Shown: positions 21,861 to 34,646 of the stretch, piece by piece
Layout of the letters: every line of letters begins with the position of its first letter
Numbering within the stretch: position 1 is the first letter of the stretch
Assembly: GCA_032358255.1 (NCBI GenBank)
Contig: JAULBX010018746.1
Coordinates: forward strand, 1-64,000
Direction: 5' to 3'
Source: Heterotrichella gracilis
Taxonomy: Eukaryota; Sar; Xanthophyceae; Tribonematales; Xanthonemataceae
Length of the DNA: 64,000 nucleotides
Position numbers and translations under genes: made by a program
The notes under the pieces: generated by a model
What the model was told of the DNA's origin: nothing
The model's input: the letters and a program-made list of their open reading frames with translations, nothing else
The model's database searches: none

Positions 21861-24800
21861 TCAGGGACCGGCTGGCAGTGCATGCTTGACCGCGCAGAAG
21901 CACAGCGCCTGCATGGTGCGCTCGCTGAGCTTTGCCAGGTGCGCCTCCTCCTGCTGGGTCCAGGGGGGAAGGCCATCCAGCCCCGCCTGCCGCCGGATCT
22001 TCTGCTCCTGCACACGCACAAAGGGGCCAGGTTAGGGTTTAGGATTAATGGCAGTGGGTGTGCGTATGTGCGTGGAGGTCTGCTACTCTTAACTAAATTG
22101 CTGGACAGCACAGTACCAAGGCCCGCTAATCTGAGTAGCAAAGCTTGACATGCAACCATCTTGTGCACAGCTGCAGTGAATTCACGGTCAGCGCAGCACC
22201 TGCAGTCTGTACCCAAACCACAGTGATCAAGATCAGCATTACCACCACACCTGCAGCCCGCGGCACACTCTGGCGTGTCCCCTTCCCCTTGTCTGCAATG
22301 TGTCCAAGGTGAAGTCCCTAAGCCCTAAACCCTAAACAACTGCGCACCTGCAGCCTGCGGCACTCTGGCGAGTCCCCTTCCCCCGTATACAGCACCAGCA
22401 GTGCGTTCTGTGGCATGGCATCCCAAATGCGCCGCAGCCGCAGGTCCATAGCCTGGAGGAGGAAACCGAACATAGGTAAATCAGAGGAATTCATTGGGTG
22501 AAACAGTACAATATCACTTGGATACCACAAAATTCAGGTTTTTTGTTATAAGATTCATTGCTTTTAAATATCTGAAAACGCAATTTCTAGATACAGGTGG
22601 GTTGTAGAGTGACAAAATTGATGTCCTCCTGGCAAAAACTACTGAAATACATTAATTGAAATGCTGAATAAATGTGTGCAGTGTCACTGAAAAGGGTGAG
22701 CTAGGTACCTGCAGGATGCCCCTCAGCCGCTCCTCCCCCACGTCGCCCTGCGCTCCAGAGGTGCTGGCCGCACCCTGCCCACCTTCCACCCCGCTGCCCG
22801 CTGCAGGGGCATCCCCCCTTGTGCCTGGTCCATCCCCAGGACCATTGCTAGCCCCATCAGTGGCAACTGGTTCTTGCTGCTGCTCCGCTGGCGTGGGTGC
22901 CGATGTTGATGCTGCGCCATTTGTGTCCATGGCTGGAGGTGAGTCAGTTGCTAGTGTGGGGTCGGGTGGGTGGGGGGCACTGGCTGCTGCAGCAAGCGCG
23001 TCCTGCTTTCGCCGAGCAGCCCGTTCCTGAACAGGGGTGCGGTAAGCATTATGGGATCGAGCGCACGTGGCTGCAGTAGGGTGTAGGGTTTAGGGTTATG
23101 GGCAAGTACAGTTGAGCGCATGTGGCTGCTGAAGGGTTCAGGGTTGAGGGTTGAGGGTGCAGGACATTGGCGAATTGAATGCATGTGGTTGGAACACACA
23201 GATGGACAATCTGCGGGCCGCAGGCAACACCAGATGCAGGACTTCAAGCACTTCACTTTGGTCACTTTAAACAATGGAATTGCAGCTGCACTGCTCATGG
23301 TGAAGGTAACAGTAGACAGTGACAGTGAGTGGAAGTCGTTCACAGGAAGGGGAGGTTGATTAACTTCTGTGATCTGTGATCACTATCCAGTGGCCCCCTG
23401 ACTCTGCATTTTGTGCCCTCTACTTTTTGCTTTCTTACCTGGTGGAAAGCATCCAGGTCCCTGAACTGAGTCCACACCAGGTCCACCCCCGCTGCCGCCA
23501 CCTCCTTGGCCGCCTTGATGGACGCATCCTCGTCGCTGTCTACGATGATGGCGCTGCTGTTGCCCGTCACATGGCGGTGGCACATGTCACTGCGCGCACA
23601 TGCCACATTTACCATCACACACCTTGGCGCTCAATTGCAAAGTTACACAGCCACTGCAGGGCTCGCCATGTACCACAACCCCTAGCCCTTAATGAATGCC
23701 CTCCAACCCCTCCAATCACCCCAGTCCATCCCCGACGCCCGGAACCGCCCCATCACATCCAGCAGTAAACCAATCTACACTACCAACGTATAGGACCATT
23801 CACACAGACACATGTTTCCAATTCCAGGGACCAGCGTGAACCCTAACCCTACACCAAAAAAAACATTTCTCTCCCCCACTCACCCCCGGTCCACCACCGC
23901 CGCCCGCCTCCGGAACCTCCCCAGCACATCCAGCAGCCGCTCCCCCCCTGCCTCCTGTGTGGTAATCCCATAGGAGGGACCGTTTTTCACCTTGAGCAGC
24001 ACCAGGTCCATGGCAGCACGCGCATCGTCGATCGAGTCGTGGGACCCCGACTGGATCTTGCGCCGCAGGAACTTGTCGGACAGGATGCGCAGCGCGGACT
24101 TGTAGGGCGGGCCCTGCGCCGTGGTTTAGGGTTTAAGGTTTTAAGGTGGGGTTTGCGCGATGGGGTGCAACATGTACTGGTGCTGGTGCTGGTTATGATA
24201 CTGTGCTGATATTGATGATGTTTACCCTATACATGTACACCAGAGAGGTTGCACTTGCACAACACCCCACCCGCCCACGCACGTACTCTAGGGTGCGGGT
24301 ACTGCAGCGCGGTGTCGATGCAGTTTGCGTGCACCACCCTCATGGCCTGCAGGTCGTTGTCCAGCGAGTGCCCCACAAGCAGCGTCTCGCAGTCCACCAC
24401 CGCCCTGAACTGCTGCTGCACATCCTCCAGGCGGGTGGTCACTCCGGCCAGCATGGCGGGGGTGATGCCAGAGTAGCGCGTGTTGTAGTCCAGGATGGGG
24501 TTGTGGGGGAGCACCAGCTGGTCTAGAAGGACCTGCGGTTGGGGGTTTGAAGGTGGAGATGTGGTACGCAAGGATGTTTTGCTAGGGGCACACAAGGGCA
24601 CTGTGTGTGTGGGGGGGGGGGGAGTTGAAAAGCAGGGGGGCGCAGAAATGCAGCATGGCGGTGGTGATGCCCGAGAGCGCATGTTGTAATCCAGGATGGG
24701 GTTGTGGGGCTGGACGAGCTGGTCTAAAAGGACCTGTGTGTGCGGGGTAAGAGGTAAAGGGTAGAGGTGGTGGCTGTGGCTGTAAATGCTGTTAAGGCGT

Positions 24801-27589
24801 GCAGGGCTGGTTCGATGTCAGAATGCACCGTGCTTCAGGCCATCATGCATGCCACCCCCACTCGCACCACTTGCCCTTGTCCCTTCTGCAGATAACTATT
24901 AACTGGAATGCATGTCCTTAGGTAATCTCATTCCCAGGTACACACAACCTACGAAGGAGCAGCTGCATTTTACTTTCTTGCATAAACCTTGCCCTCCTCA
25001 TCCACTAGCAGCACAAGCCTCGCCTGTGTGGAACACCACCTTACTTACCATAGTCGATGCCTGTACCATTCCCTACCCACGTGCCCAGGACATGGCCCCT
25101 TTCCACCCTTCGCCTACTTTTCCACTTCATCCAGACTTGTGCTTTAGGGTTTAGGGTCCCTCGCCACCCACCTTTCCCTCCTCATCCACCAGGCTCACAC
25201 GCGTCAGCTCCAGCCCCGCCTGAGTGGAGCACATCTCACAGTCCATGGCCACCATGCGGTGCCGGGGGGGCGGCGCCTCGCCATCCTCACACTTGTCAGG
25301 AAGAGGTTGGCCTGTGATGTGTTTGTTAACTAAGTAAATAACCAATAAGAATTTTTTTTACTAATAATTTTAACAAAAAATTACAAATTTACTATTTATT
25401 GTAAGTAGTAGCACCGTTGTTTTCATTCAGTATGTTGCTTAAATTTCCGCAGACAGCCACAGCTGGGGTACGGGTATGCATGCATGTGATGAGGCGGGGG
25501 CAGAACAAGGTGTGTCCTGAATTTGGTCACGGGTGTGCATGCACCACGAGAAGAAACGACAGAGAAGCTGCATGCGTGGGACCTTACTTGATGGCGGGGC
25601 TGTGACAAAGCCTTCAGGGCACAGTATCTGCCCGCTGGCATCCATGGTGGGCACCGGGTAGTTGTTGGCCTGCATCTCATCCAGGCTGATGGTGTAGTAG
25701 GAGGGCGGGAAGGGGAAGTTGTCACCCCCCTTGACCGCCGCGCCGTTGGCCGCGCCGTTGCCTTCGTCCCGCTTGCGCTTCTTGCCCTTGGAGGGCACGG
25801 TGAAGAGCGCGCTCACAGTCTGGCCTATAGGGTTTTTCCACAGGATGCCATCAGTATGGTGCACAGCAGGAGTGCCATCAGGGGGGTTGTGTGGATTGGA
25901 AAGTACTTATTTTTTAAGAAATTTTCATTTTCAATTTCATCAAGATGGTGCAAATTATGCAGTGTGCATGGCATCCAGCACAGGGATGGCATGCCAGTGT
26001 CACGGCATGGGGCACGAGCAACAAATGGTATGACCAAAACTTAATTTAAAAAAGTTAGTGGCCATGATCAACGCGTTTGGCCCCGCATGTGAAAGCCTGG
26101 CTTATACGCCAGACTGCATTGGTGGAGAGTAGTTAGACCAACCATCAGCAAGATGACTAGTTAAGAGCATGCAACCAGCATCTCAAGAGCAGACACCCAC
26201 CCTCTCCACCCGCTTTACTAGGGTGCACCACAATTAACACAGTATTCCCTAATAACCCCAAAATCCCAAACCTAATCAGCCTTACTTGGGTACACCACTG
26301 CGTTCTTGGCGAGGACCCGGATGGGCCAGATGAGGTGGGGTGTCATGGCAGGGAAGCAGTCCTGCAAGATCGGAACCAATATTGAGTCGCCAACTCAAGA
26401 ACAGAACAACATGAAGGAGTGGTGTCAACACTGAAAGTGCGAGCTCGGAACCATTGGTGGGTTGTCAATGCAAGATATAACAACATGAACAAGTGATGAG
26501 CAGCGTGCACATCCAAGGTCGCCATACCTTGTATTCCAACCCTAAACCCTAAACCCCTAAACCCTAACCTTGCCTTGTACTCCTCGAAGAGCTGTGCGTC
26601 CATGCCATGCAGCATGACCATCACCACCGTTTTGATCAGCGGCTTGTTCTGCGAGGGCAGTGAACAAGAAACTTAGTTCCACACACCCCAGCAATACACC
26701 CAGAGAAGCAGGCCACCAGTGCCCGATGCTACAAGTCGTGCAGCGTTTGCTTATTCCGTGACTTAGCATGATGTGCGCTCAAGTCAAAAGTGTGAGTGCA
26801 GTCAACAAACGTCCTGTATTATTGCAGCAGTCGATAATACAGGGCATTGGCTGTCTACACACCATCCAGTGACATTCCGCACCTTGACAAACATCCAGCG
26901 GGGGTTGATGCCATCTGCGAGCACCCACAGCAGCAGGCCTTGTATGTCAAACACCTTGATAGGGCCCTGGGTCTGCGCCTGGACCTCTGCCTTGTCCTGT
27001 AAAGTCCAACATGGTGGGTGGGTGCTAGAGCATATAGAGAGGCAGACATTGTGTGGTACAAGTGATAGTGCGCCATTGATTATGCCCTTGTGTAGCTCAG
27101 GGTACTTCCTAACGCGCAACCCGCGGTTCGCAGAGTCTGGCAAAACAGCCGTACCATAACTATATGCATGCATTGCGCAAGTTTTTGCATGCAACGATAT
27201 GCATGCATCCCGTGGTGGCCGCCACCCACCTGGCCATACACATCGAAGTACCCAGCAGCCGCTTTCCTCTCAAGCTCCAACAACCGAGCCTTCTTCTTCC
27301 CTTTCTTTGAAAGCTTGGCAGGCGCAGACTGCGCCGCTGGGGCCACTCGGCTGTGGCTTGCTGCTGGTTGTGGAGTGAGGTGCATACTGTTCGCTGCAAA
27401 AGTAGGCCGTTTGAACTCGGTTGCTGGCATCTTTATCTCACCATCTTCCAGATCCTCGTCAGGAGGCAAGGTCGAAACCGTTGCTGGCGTTGCCACTGAT
27501 TGACTCCTGGTGTCATTGACACTGTCCTGAATGTTTGTCAGTACCCCTTGCAAGCTTGTAGCGTGCCCCCGGCCACCTTGTCTACCCAT
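21861..27589 (-). CDS. REX-family DEDDh 3'-5' RNA exonuclease (REXO5/NEF-sp-like)
   Basis: Eleven exons (27589-27230, 26996-26883, 26648-26574, 26361-26286, 25824-25588, 25311-25172, 24532-24287, 24113-23884, 23589-23439, 23026-22709, 22452-22348) plus a last exon 22007-21861 join in phase into about 732 residues. The exonuclease domain has all DEDDh residues: Asp and Glu in MVAMDCEMC, Asp in [10 protein letters not shown], and His and Asp in [14 protein letters not shown]. The upstream region ([31 protein letters not shown]) resembles the N-terminal part of NEF-sp/REXO5 proteins. Such enzymes trim rRNA, tRNA or snoRNA 3' ends; plant relatives (SDN) degrade small RNAs. A Lys/Arg-rich stretch [10 protein letters not shown] suggests nuclear import. 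Exon 3 ends at a GC donor (CAAG|GCAAGG). Copies of exon ends lie at 22246-22288, 23725-23765, 24651-24736 and 26521-26535. Confidence 0.93.
22246..22288 (-). repeat. copy of a REX exon donor end
   Basis: About 43 bp match the end of the exon 22348-22452 with its donor (offset about 100 bp). CCCTAAGCCCTAAACCCTAA lies between copy and exon. Confidence 0.85.
23725..23852 (-). repeat. copy of a REX exon donor end plus telomere-like tract
   Basis: Bases 23725-23765 match the 3' end of the exon 23884-24113 (real copy 23890-23936). ACCCTAACCCTA lies between at about 23840. Confidence 0.75.
24651..24736 (-). repeat. copy of the acceptor end of the REX catalytic exon
   Basis: About 86 bp repeat the acceptor and first codons of the exon 24532-24287; it reads [17 protein letters not shown] where the gene reads [17 protein letters not shown]. 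The offset is about 201 bp. Confidence 0.9.
26521..26573 (-). repeat. CCCTAAA tract between two donor-like sequences in REX
   Basis: Four CCCTAAA-type units (plus strand) separate the GC donor of the exon 26574-26648 from a short copy of its end, GGAATACAAG|GTATGG, which has a canonical GT. Splicing at the distal GT would break the frame, so the GC donor is the likely working site. Confidence 0.7.
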
Positions 27590-28060
27590 GGTACCTGACT
27601 TTAACAGGAGCCCATTAGTTACTGCTTATATTGTTTGCCTGCGGCGTCTTGTGAGACTATGTATCACTGGTACTCGCTAGGTTTGGGTTATAAGGAAATT
27701 GCGCGGGAAACACTGCCCCCAGGCCACAACTTTGAAATGCACACATACACTGAGGAGCTGAGTCACACGCTGCATGCTGTGAAACGTTGATTTGTCTGTG
27801 GGGTTACAGCTGAACTTGGCAGCTATCGCTTCCATTTCCCTTCACATCTCCACAGTACCCGAGGCCTAGACTGAGACACCTGTTGGCAACAAGGGTGCCC
27901 CTGGCAGCTGCAGTTTGCCATTCTTCTGCATCGTGCCACAGATGGTGAACTATTTTGCCTTCGCATATGTACGATGAAGCAACGAGGTGCGGGGCTGACA
28001 ATGGATATGCATGCATCTACTCCCTTATGCATGCATGCAGTTTTGCTGCATGTAACCGCG
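27590..28060. promoter_or_regulatory. divergent region between REX and GT32 genes
   Basis: The REX start codon (27589, minus) and the likely 5' end of the glycosyltransferase gene (plus) face away from each other over about 470 bp. No clear TATA box is seen. Confidence 0.4.
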
Positions 28061-31000
28061 ATGAGTATGCCCCCACACCTCACAAGAGTGGATCTCGATA
28101 CAATAGTGGACATAGAGCCAACCCTGGGTTTCAGGCGTGGGTTCCAAGTTGGCCTCACCGCAAGCTTGTTACACTTGTGTGCAGGCACGAAGGTGATTGC
28201 TGCCAGGAGTGCGCTTTCCCTCCCGTCCCTAAAGTTCTCTTTTGTCACGAGCTTTTCGATCCTGCTGAATATCCTCCTATGCTACAAAGCCTTCCTCCCC
28301 TGTGACCTGCCGCACCCAGGTAAGACAAGCGACTCACATGCACCTGGCGCATAGCCAGATACAAGCCAGTATGCTGTCAACAGTGGGCTTGAACCTGCCA
28401 AGCATCTACGCATGGCCAGGTACAGTGAGTGGCTGCCGACCATGTGCTTACTACCTGTGCAGTGGTCCAGCTCTCCAGGAGGGATGGACACTTCCAAGGC
28501 GCATCCGCAACACAGGTGGGTGGCACCCCCGGGTGTTGAGCTTGCATACCTGCAATGCAATGGCCTACGAATCCAGCTTGGTTGACGATAACCAATGCAG
28601 TGATCTACGCATCCAGCTTGGTTGATGACAACTTGTGCATGTGGCAGGTGCAGGATGCCAGCCCGCCACCCGCACCACAGGAGGTCAATACTCTCAGCGA
28701 GCACTGGCAGATACCGCACCAAATCCATTTGCTGGGCGACGCGGAGCACCTCTCAGACGCCGCAAAGCCATTCTCTGACTCCTGGACGTATGTCAACCCA
28801 GGTGTGGTTCTATGCATAACCCTAAACCCTAAACCATATGGATGGAAGTCGACCCAGGTGTGGTGCTATGCATGTCATCACTCCCATTTTTCAAGTGCTT
28901 GTAACTGCTTTGCAATATGATACCTCCCATATGTTGCCCCACCGATCAGGGCAAGATTGCAAGGGTGTTACAATTGCCCTTAACCTGGCAATTTCTCATG
29001 GAGGGAAGCCATCTGGTTGATGCATTCATGGTCACTGACAATGGTATATGTGCCACCAGGGTGGGAAGTCAAGTTCTGGACGGAAGAGGCCCGAGGGGAG
29101 TTCATAGCTACTCACTTCTCAGCATACCAGAAGGCGTACAGGCGGCTCAAAATGGGCACAGACAGAGACCGATTATTCGCGTGAGTGCCTGAGAATTCTT
29201 GTGGAATTACATCCTGCATATCTTCTATCATGTCCTACAGTGCGTGTTCATAATGTGAATGCGGGCATGCAACATGCAGGTACCTGCTTATGTACCAACA
29301 AGGAGGGGTGTATGCTGATCCGGATGTAGAGTGCCTGTGCCCGATGTCTCAGTTTCTCAGGGCCAAAGATGCATTGGTGGTGGTCTGGGAGGGCAACTAC
29401 GTAACCTCGGAGCTGGCACGAGAAAACGGCTTTGCAAGGTAGGCCCAAAAGTCATGTTTTAGCGATGCCATTGCTATACTGCACTGTTAACCCAGGTCAT
29501 TGATTGGGAATATTCTGGCTGTACTCAAATGTATGTAATTAATTAGGTGTAGCGCTCAAAGCTCACAATTTGGTGCATTTAAAGAAAATGCACATATGTG
29601 GGTCACAGGCAAAGGCAAATGGCACCTTGGTTCATAGCTGCAGCCCCTGGGCACCCGGTTTTCAAAGATTTGGCGGAGCTAATAGTGAAGCAGGTGGATG
29701 TCGTTTTCTACAATGACCCCATCCGAGACCACCATGAACGCACAGGCGCTGGGGTCTTCACTGAGGCTGTCTTGAGGCATGCTGCCTTAAGTCAAAAGGT
29801 GAGGCCCTTGCACAAAGGCATGCCTCATATGTTAGCTAAACATCATAACCAGCAGATATTGTTGCACCAAACTTTGCATGATGCGAGCTGGCAAGGACCT
29901 GAATTTGGCAATCCATCATTGTTTGCCTGTGGTTGGTTGGCTGACAGGACTTACTGGTTGTGGTATACAGGTGGAGGGCATGCGCCTGCTGCCGACAGGT
30001 GTGACAGGGAAGCCCGGCAGTCAGATGTTGATCCTGCCGAGCATTTGCGTGATGAAGCACCTTTGGCCGTCTTCGCGAGAGGATAGCGGCGCTGCCCTTG
30101 CGGGGTAAGGCATTGCTGCATTATGTTGCTCTAGTTGTTGCTTGCAAATGGTCTGCACTTTCTGCACCATGTCGACTTTTTTACTGGCAAATGACTAGGA
30201 AGGTTTCACTCCATTGAAAACATGAATTTCGCAACCGCAGGACACCAAAGTACTCCTCCACCTACATGGTCCCTCAACCACAGCAGCTCTTTCCTGTGAC
30301 CACCACCTCCAATCCCCCTTTCACCATGTTCGTCCATGCACCTGGGGCTGGGGACCCAATTATGGGTAGTGACGTCAGCAGCCTCATTAGCGAGTATGGC
30401 ATCTGGCAGCCAACGGATGCGATTTCACATCCACCGCACATAATCGATCGCCTGCTTGATGGTCTCAGGGAGTCCCAGGGAGCACTGCTGGACATGGGGG
30501 CCACCTATGGCATGTTCTCTCTAGCTGCAGCTGCACAGGGGTACAAGGCAATGGCCTTTGAGGTGTCACCAAAGTGCACTGAGGCCCTCAAGGCCAGCAT
30601 CCAGTTCAACGGGTTTGAGTCATTGGTACAGCTGAAGGAGAACGTGTTTGGGGATAACGAGTTTTCCATTTGCTACTTGCCCAATAAACACAGCAAAGAT
30701 GAGGGGGTCTACCATGGCTATGGGGACCGTATTGGCACAGAGGTGAGAATTTTGTAGAGTGAAGTTACATCATGCCCTAGGGATCAATTGCCGCCGCATT
30801 GTCCATGAATCCCACAGCTGCAACACACTTGCCACTTTGCACATGTCGGTTTCCCAGATGGTGTTGAAATGGCAAGGTGGAATCTACCTCTGGGCTCCAA
30901 CCCATTCTTCTCTGTTTCAGGAAACCGAGACTCGACAAGCAAACTGCAGCGGCTTCACTGTGCGGCAGCGTGCCTCTGTTGTACTGGCTGCTTATGAGGG

Positions 31001-31825
31001 CAAAATCGGTGCTGTGAGGATGAGCGTATATGGCTGGACTACCAAGATCATGACCAAGCTGCTGCCCATCATCCGGCATCACGCTCCAGCAACAGTCATG
31101 ATCGAGTGGCATCCAACTGAAAACATGAACTTGAAACAGTCTCTAGAGCTGACTGTACAAATGCTGCAGGTAAGCCATGCACGGAAAATATGTATCTATA
31201 GCATACCATGAAGCATGCAGTGCACCTGTGCTTTTGACAGAGCCAGTCTTGCTGATGGTGGCATCAGATCACGTATGCATGGTGAGCCAATTCATCGTTG
31301 TTTCATGCCTCCAGCCGCAACAGACTGGCAACGTTGTGATTCTACTTGTAATGGAACTAGCATGGACTTGGTAGTTCTGAGGAATGCATTCGCTAAGGGG
31401 AGGCATTTGCGTCCGCCAGGATGCCTGCACCTAATAGTGCAAAGCCAATCCAACCCAGGCTATAGGTTGCGAAGATTTTCATAATGATATCTGCCCCTTT
31501 GCAGGACCTGGGCTACCTGGAGGTTGAGCACACTGGACCATTCTGCAAGCACAAGCTCAGCGCAGCGGTGGTGGATCTGACAATTTCAGGCCCACAAGGT
31601 GTGGAATCGTTCTTGGAAAACAGCAGGTGGTGCCGGCTAGTAGAGGCAGACTACCCCAAAATGGATTCGTGGTTATCACTGCACAGCAATAAAATACACA
31701 GGCGCCACATTATCGAAGTTTTGATGTTCACAAGAAAGGCAGATGCGGCGGCAACGTATGAAACTTCCCTAAGACCTCAGAAGGCTGTTCTTGAGGTTGA
31801 AAAAGCTGATGACGAGGAAAAATAG
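28061..31825 (+). CDS. GT32-type glycosyltransferase fused to an FkbM-type methyltransferase
   Basis: Eight exons in matching phase (28648-28801, 29060-29180, 29280-29438, 29609-29798, 29971-30104, 30241-30742, 30921-31168, 31505-31825) give 609 residues. The 5' end is uncertain: an open exon 28061-28319 encodes a hydrophobic stretch (FSILLNILLCYKAF) that would suit a type II Golgi anchor, but its phase does not join directly, so another exon may be missing. The first half is like OCH1/GT32 sugar transferases: WQIPHQIHLLGD, SWTYVNPGWEVKFWTEEA, and the DxD-type metal site in YLLMYQQGGVYADPDVECL. The second half resembles FkbM methyltransferases, with the SAM-binding motif LLDMGATYGMFSLAAAAQGY and acidic AFEVSP. 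Such a protein could add and methylate sugars on secreted glycans; the substrate is unknown. A TGTAA signal lies about 50 bases after the stop. Confidence 0.8.
28801..28872 (+). repeat. copy of a GT32 exon donor end with CCCTAAACCCTAAA
   Basis: The exon end and donor TCAACCCAG|GTGTGGT recurs about 54 bp later as TCGACCCAG|GTGTGGT, with CCCTAAACCCTAAACC between. This is the only such event seen in this gene. Confidence 0.85.
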
Positions 31826-31973
31826 CTTGCAGCGGGCTTCCAACAAATCTTCACAGCATGCAGACAGCCTAGGACTGTAACAGCCTTTGCAGAACACTAA
31901 GAATTACTGCAATCACTGGAGGAGGAAGTGGCATGGTGGGCAAGCAGCCGACTCCGTAGTTAAATTGAGTACG

Positions 31974-34175
31974 TCACGGGATATGTTGCATGCTGAGCAG
32001 AAATTCGGCAGCCTCGTTGTATCGGTTTTCTACATCTATGATCAATTGTGCAACATTGGATACTCTGGGCTGCAATGGTGTCGGGCATACATGATGTGAC
32101 AGGGCTGTGTTTTCAGAGGTTGGTGCGCCAGGCAGCTGCATGCCAGCCCTGTGGTTGCTGTCTGCTGGTTCACTGCATATGTTCACTGAGTGGCGTCCAT
32201 TGCTCCAGGCTGCTGCATCATGTGCACCAGCTTCAGATGTGAGTGGCGCCAGAAAATGTGGGATGTTCTCCTTGTCCAAATCCTGTTGTGTTGCTGCTTT
32301 TGATCCGCTGGCATAGGTCCCCAATGCCAAAGTTGGCGCCAGCAGCCCACCTACGCATGAAGCATAAGATTTTGCTTAGTGCACCATATCAAGGAGTGCC
32401 AAAAATACATTCAGCTTGAATGCAATGCAATAGAGTTTATTGGCAGCTGCTGCAGCATACTTAGTAGTCTAAATTAAATCAGCTCATAATTAAGTTAATG
32501 CATTGTGTCACCACCTGCTGTTGCTGCGACTGTAAATATATTTACTTTCTTCTTTCCATACTTTATCATTGAGATAATGCAGCAAGTCCAGTCTGTGTGC
32601 GCACCAAGCGTCAGATGCAGGCGGGTGATTTAGAAACAGCGAGGAAGAAATAAACAGCCACCAGCATACATACACAGGGCTTGCCAGCAACGTTAACTCT
32701 TGATTCAATCCAGCACCTACACCCTGTTAGCCGCACACCATACCTTTTGTTGCTAATGACACTGAGCCGTAGTCATGCAGCTGATGGGTTGAAGCATTGG
32801 AAGGCTGAGCTGAATCGGTTTTATCAGCTGCCGGGATGGCCACCACAGATTTCAAACTGCCAAGCTGGGGAGGCACGGACTGTTCCAGGTGCAGGTCTGG
32901 TTTGTAGCTCATAGGATGGCTGATATGGTTCCCAACTTGCGTGGGTGGTGAGTGTTGAGAGCTCTGGTGTTGGCCCAACGCGTAAGTGTTGTCAATTTCC
33001 CAGGCGCTTCCGTTGTCCAACTCTGATTGCGCCTCAAGCCCCCAAGATGCTTGGCTATCACTTGGGTCACAGCGACGGTCGCCAAATTGGTTATGCCCTT
33101 GTTGGTAATCGTCGCAGATTGAATCTTGCTCATCCAGCAATGAGGGAACTCCACTGACAGTGTCCATGGTGGGTGGCTGACACGCATCCCTGAGGCCCAT
33201 CGCAGAGAAGCACGGCACCAACCCATCGTCAGCAGTGTGTCTTGATGTCCAGGGAGCAACGTCTGGAAACGGCGATGGCATGGCCTCCAAATCGCTTGGT
33301 GAACTGCACGCTGAGGTGCTCTCCACAGGTCCACCTGGAACTGGTGTGCTGTGCAAGACTGCTGGTGGTTCTGAACTGCTGGCAGCTGAGTTGAATCTGC
33401 AAAGGAGATCAATTGGCGCTGTCTGCTGGGTTTGTGTGACTGAGCGCTTCACAACCTTCGCCACCTGTAGGAATCATGGTTGACTGTGACCCGGGCTGCA
33501 ACAACGAAGGCAGTGGGCAGTTGTGCTCAAAACTGAGTCTTTGGTGCAGGGAGACTTGGTGTGGTGGGCTCCACTACAGTGTTGCTTACCTTGGTGGACT
33601 TGTCACGCCGCACAGCTTGCGTGTGGTATTGCCTGCACTTGGTGACGACCTCAATCAACAAGAGGATTTTCCTTTCAGCAAAGCCCTGAATGTAAGAACG
33701 GAGAGTTGGGTTGAGTCGCAAATAGTATAACTCGCAAGTATCACGTGGAAGCAGAACTTCGTTGACAACTGAGAGGCGTGGACACACAAGTGTGCTTACC
33801 TGGCCAAGGAACTGTTGTGGCAGCAGCACTGGGTTGATGCCAAACTCCTGCCTCAACACCCTGAAAGCGTTCTCCACAAACCGAAGGTCTGTCTTGCCAT
33901 GCAGCTGCACATGAAATATGGGTTTCTCAGTTCAAAGCAGTTTGCAAGTCAAATCAGGTTGTTTGTTCCACTCCTACCTCGTAGCCCTTGGCAGTCAGCA
34001 TCTCGTTGATGTGCCTGGAGTACTTGAGCAATGCGTAACCAAGAATGGGCAGTAAAGAACCAGGATCACCGGAAGCACACTCATTCTTTCGGTTTTGCAG
34101 TGGGAACGGACACTTGATATGACGAAGTGCGTCCAACAGCATTTGCCAGTTCCCTGGAAGGTCCCCTGTGGCCAT
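31974..34175 (-). CDS. CEP44: CEP44-domain centrosomal protein homolog
   Basis: Five exons (34175-33978, 33904-33800, 33685-33590, 33464-32744, 32350-31974) join in phase into 498 residues. The start MATGDLPGNW matches the MATGDL start of animal CEP44. The CEP44 domain covers about residues 1-130, with GDPGSLLPILGYALLKYS, KTDLRFVENAFRVLRQEF and GFAERKILLLIEVVTKC. In animals CEP44 binds the centriole wall and is needed for the centriole-to-centrosome conversion. The long fourth exon is Ser/Pro/Gln-rich and unconserved. The last exon ends in a predicted helix (VAQLIIDVENRYNEAAEFL). The gene is longer than human CEP44 (390 residues) mainly through the linker. It shares a 471-bp divergent promoter with the RBM39 gene, and its 3' end lies 148 bp from that of the GT32 gene. 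Confidence 0.88.
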
Positions 34176-34646
34176 CTCGCCCCAACAGTGCACCCCAAAC
34201 TAGGTCACCAAGGTTTCAAACCAATGCACCAGCGTGTTAATCTAGGTGATTCAACAAATAGAGCCGAGCATGCGGTTCAGTTGCCCACGAGACCGTCGTA
34301 CGAAACCACTTGAACACCGGTTTTGAAATTCCACCATGCCCACATGCCACCGAATCGTAAGGCAGGCACTGAGGCAGTGGCTTTCTCTTTGTGGTCTCTA
34401 GTGACGGCTGTATTCTTGAAAGTTGATATCTGGGCTGCAACTGAGTTTCACCAGTGACAGGAGGTGTGCTGTTGGCATTCGAGGAGAATACCTTCCCGTC
34501 ACAAACAACTGATCAGCCCCCCTGGGCGGCTGCAAAAACTCCTGATCTTTTTCAAGCCCAAAGACACAAAGCATGGCGCAACCCACAACCAGTCTTTATT
34601 CTTTGGCATAGCAGCGCACCTGAAGAGTCACTCGGAGTGCTGCAAG
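34176..34646. promoter_or_regulatory. divergent promoter region between CEP44 and RBM39
   Basis: The two start codons are 471 bp apart on opposite strands. The segment must carry both promoters and leaders. I see no TATA box or other clear element. Confidence 0.5.

Noticed and set aside
26343-26627. Read-through of the REX exon across the CCCTAAA tract to the canonical GT donor
   Set aside because: It would shift the frame of the next exon ([13 protein letters not shown]), whereas the GC donor keeps it.
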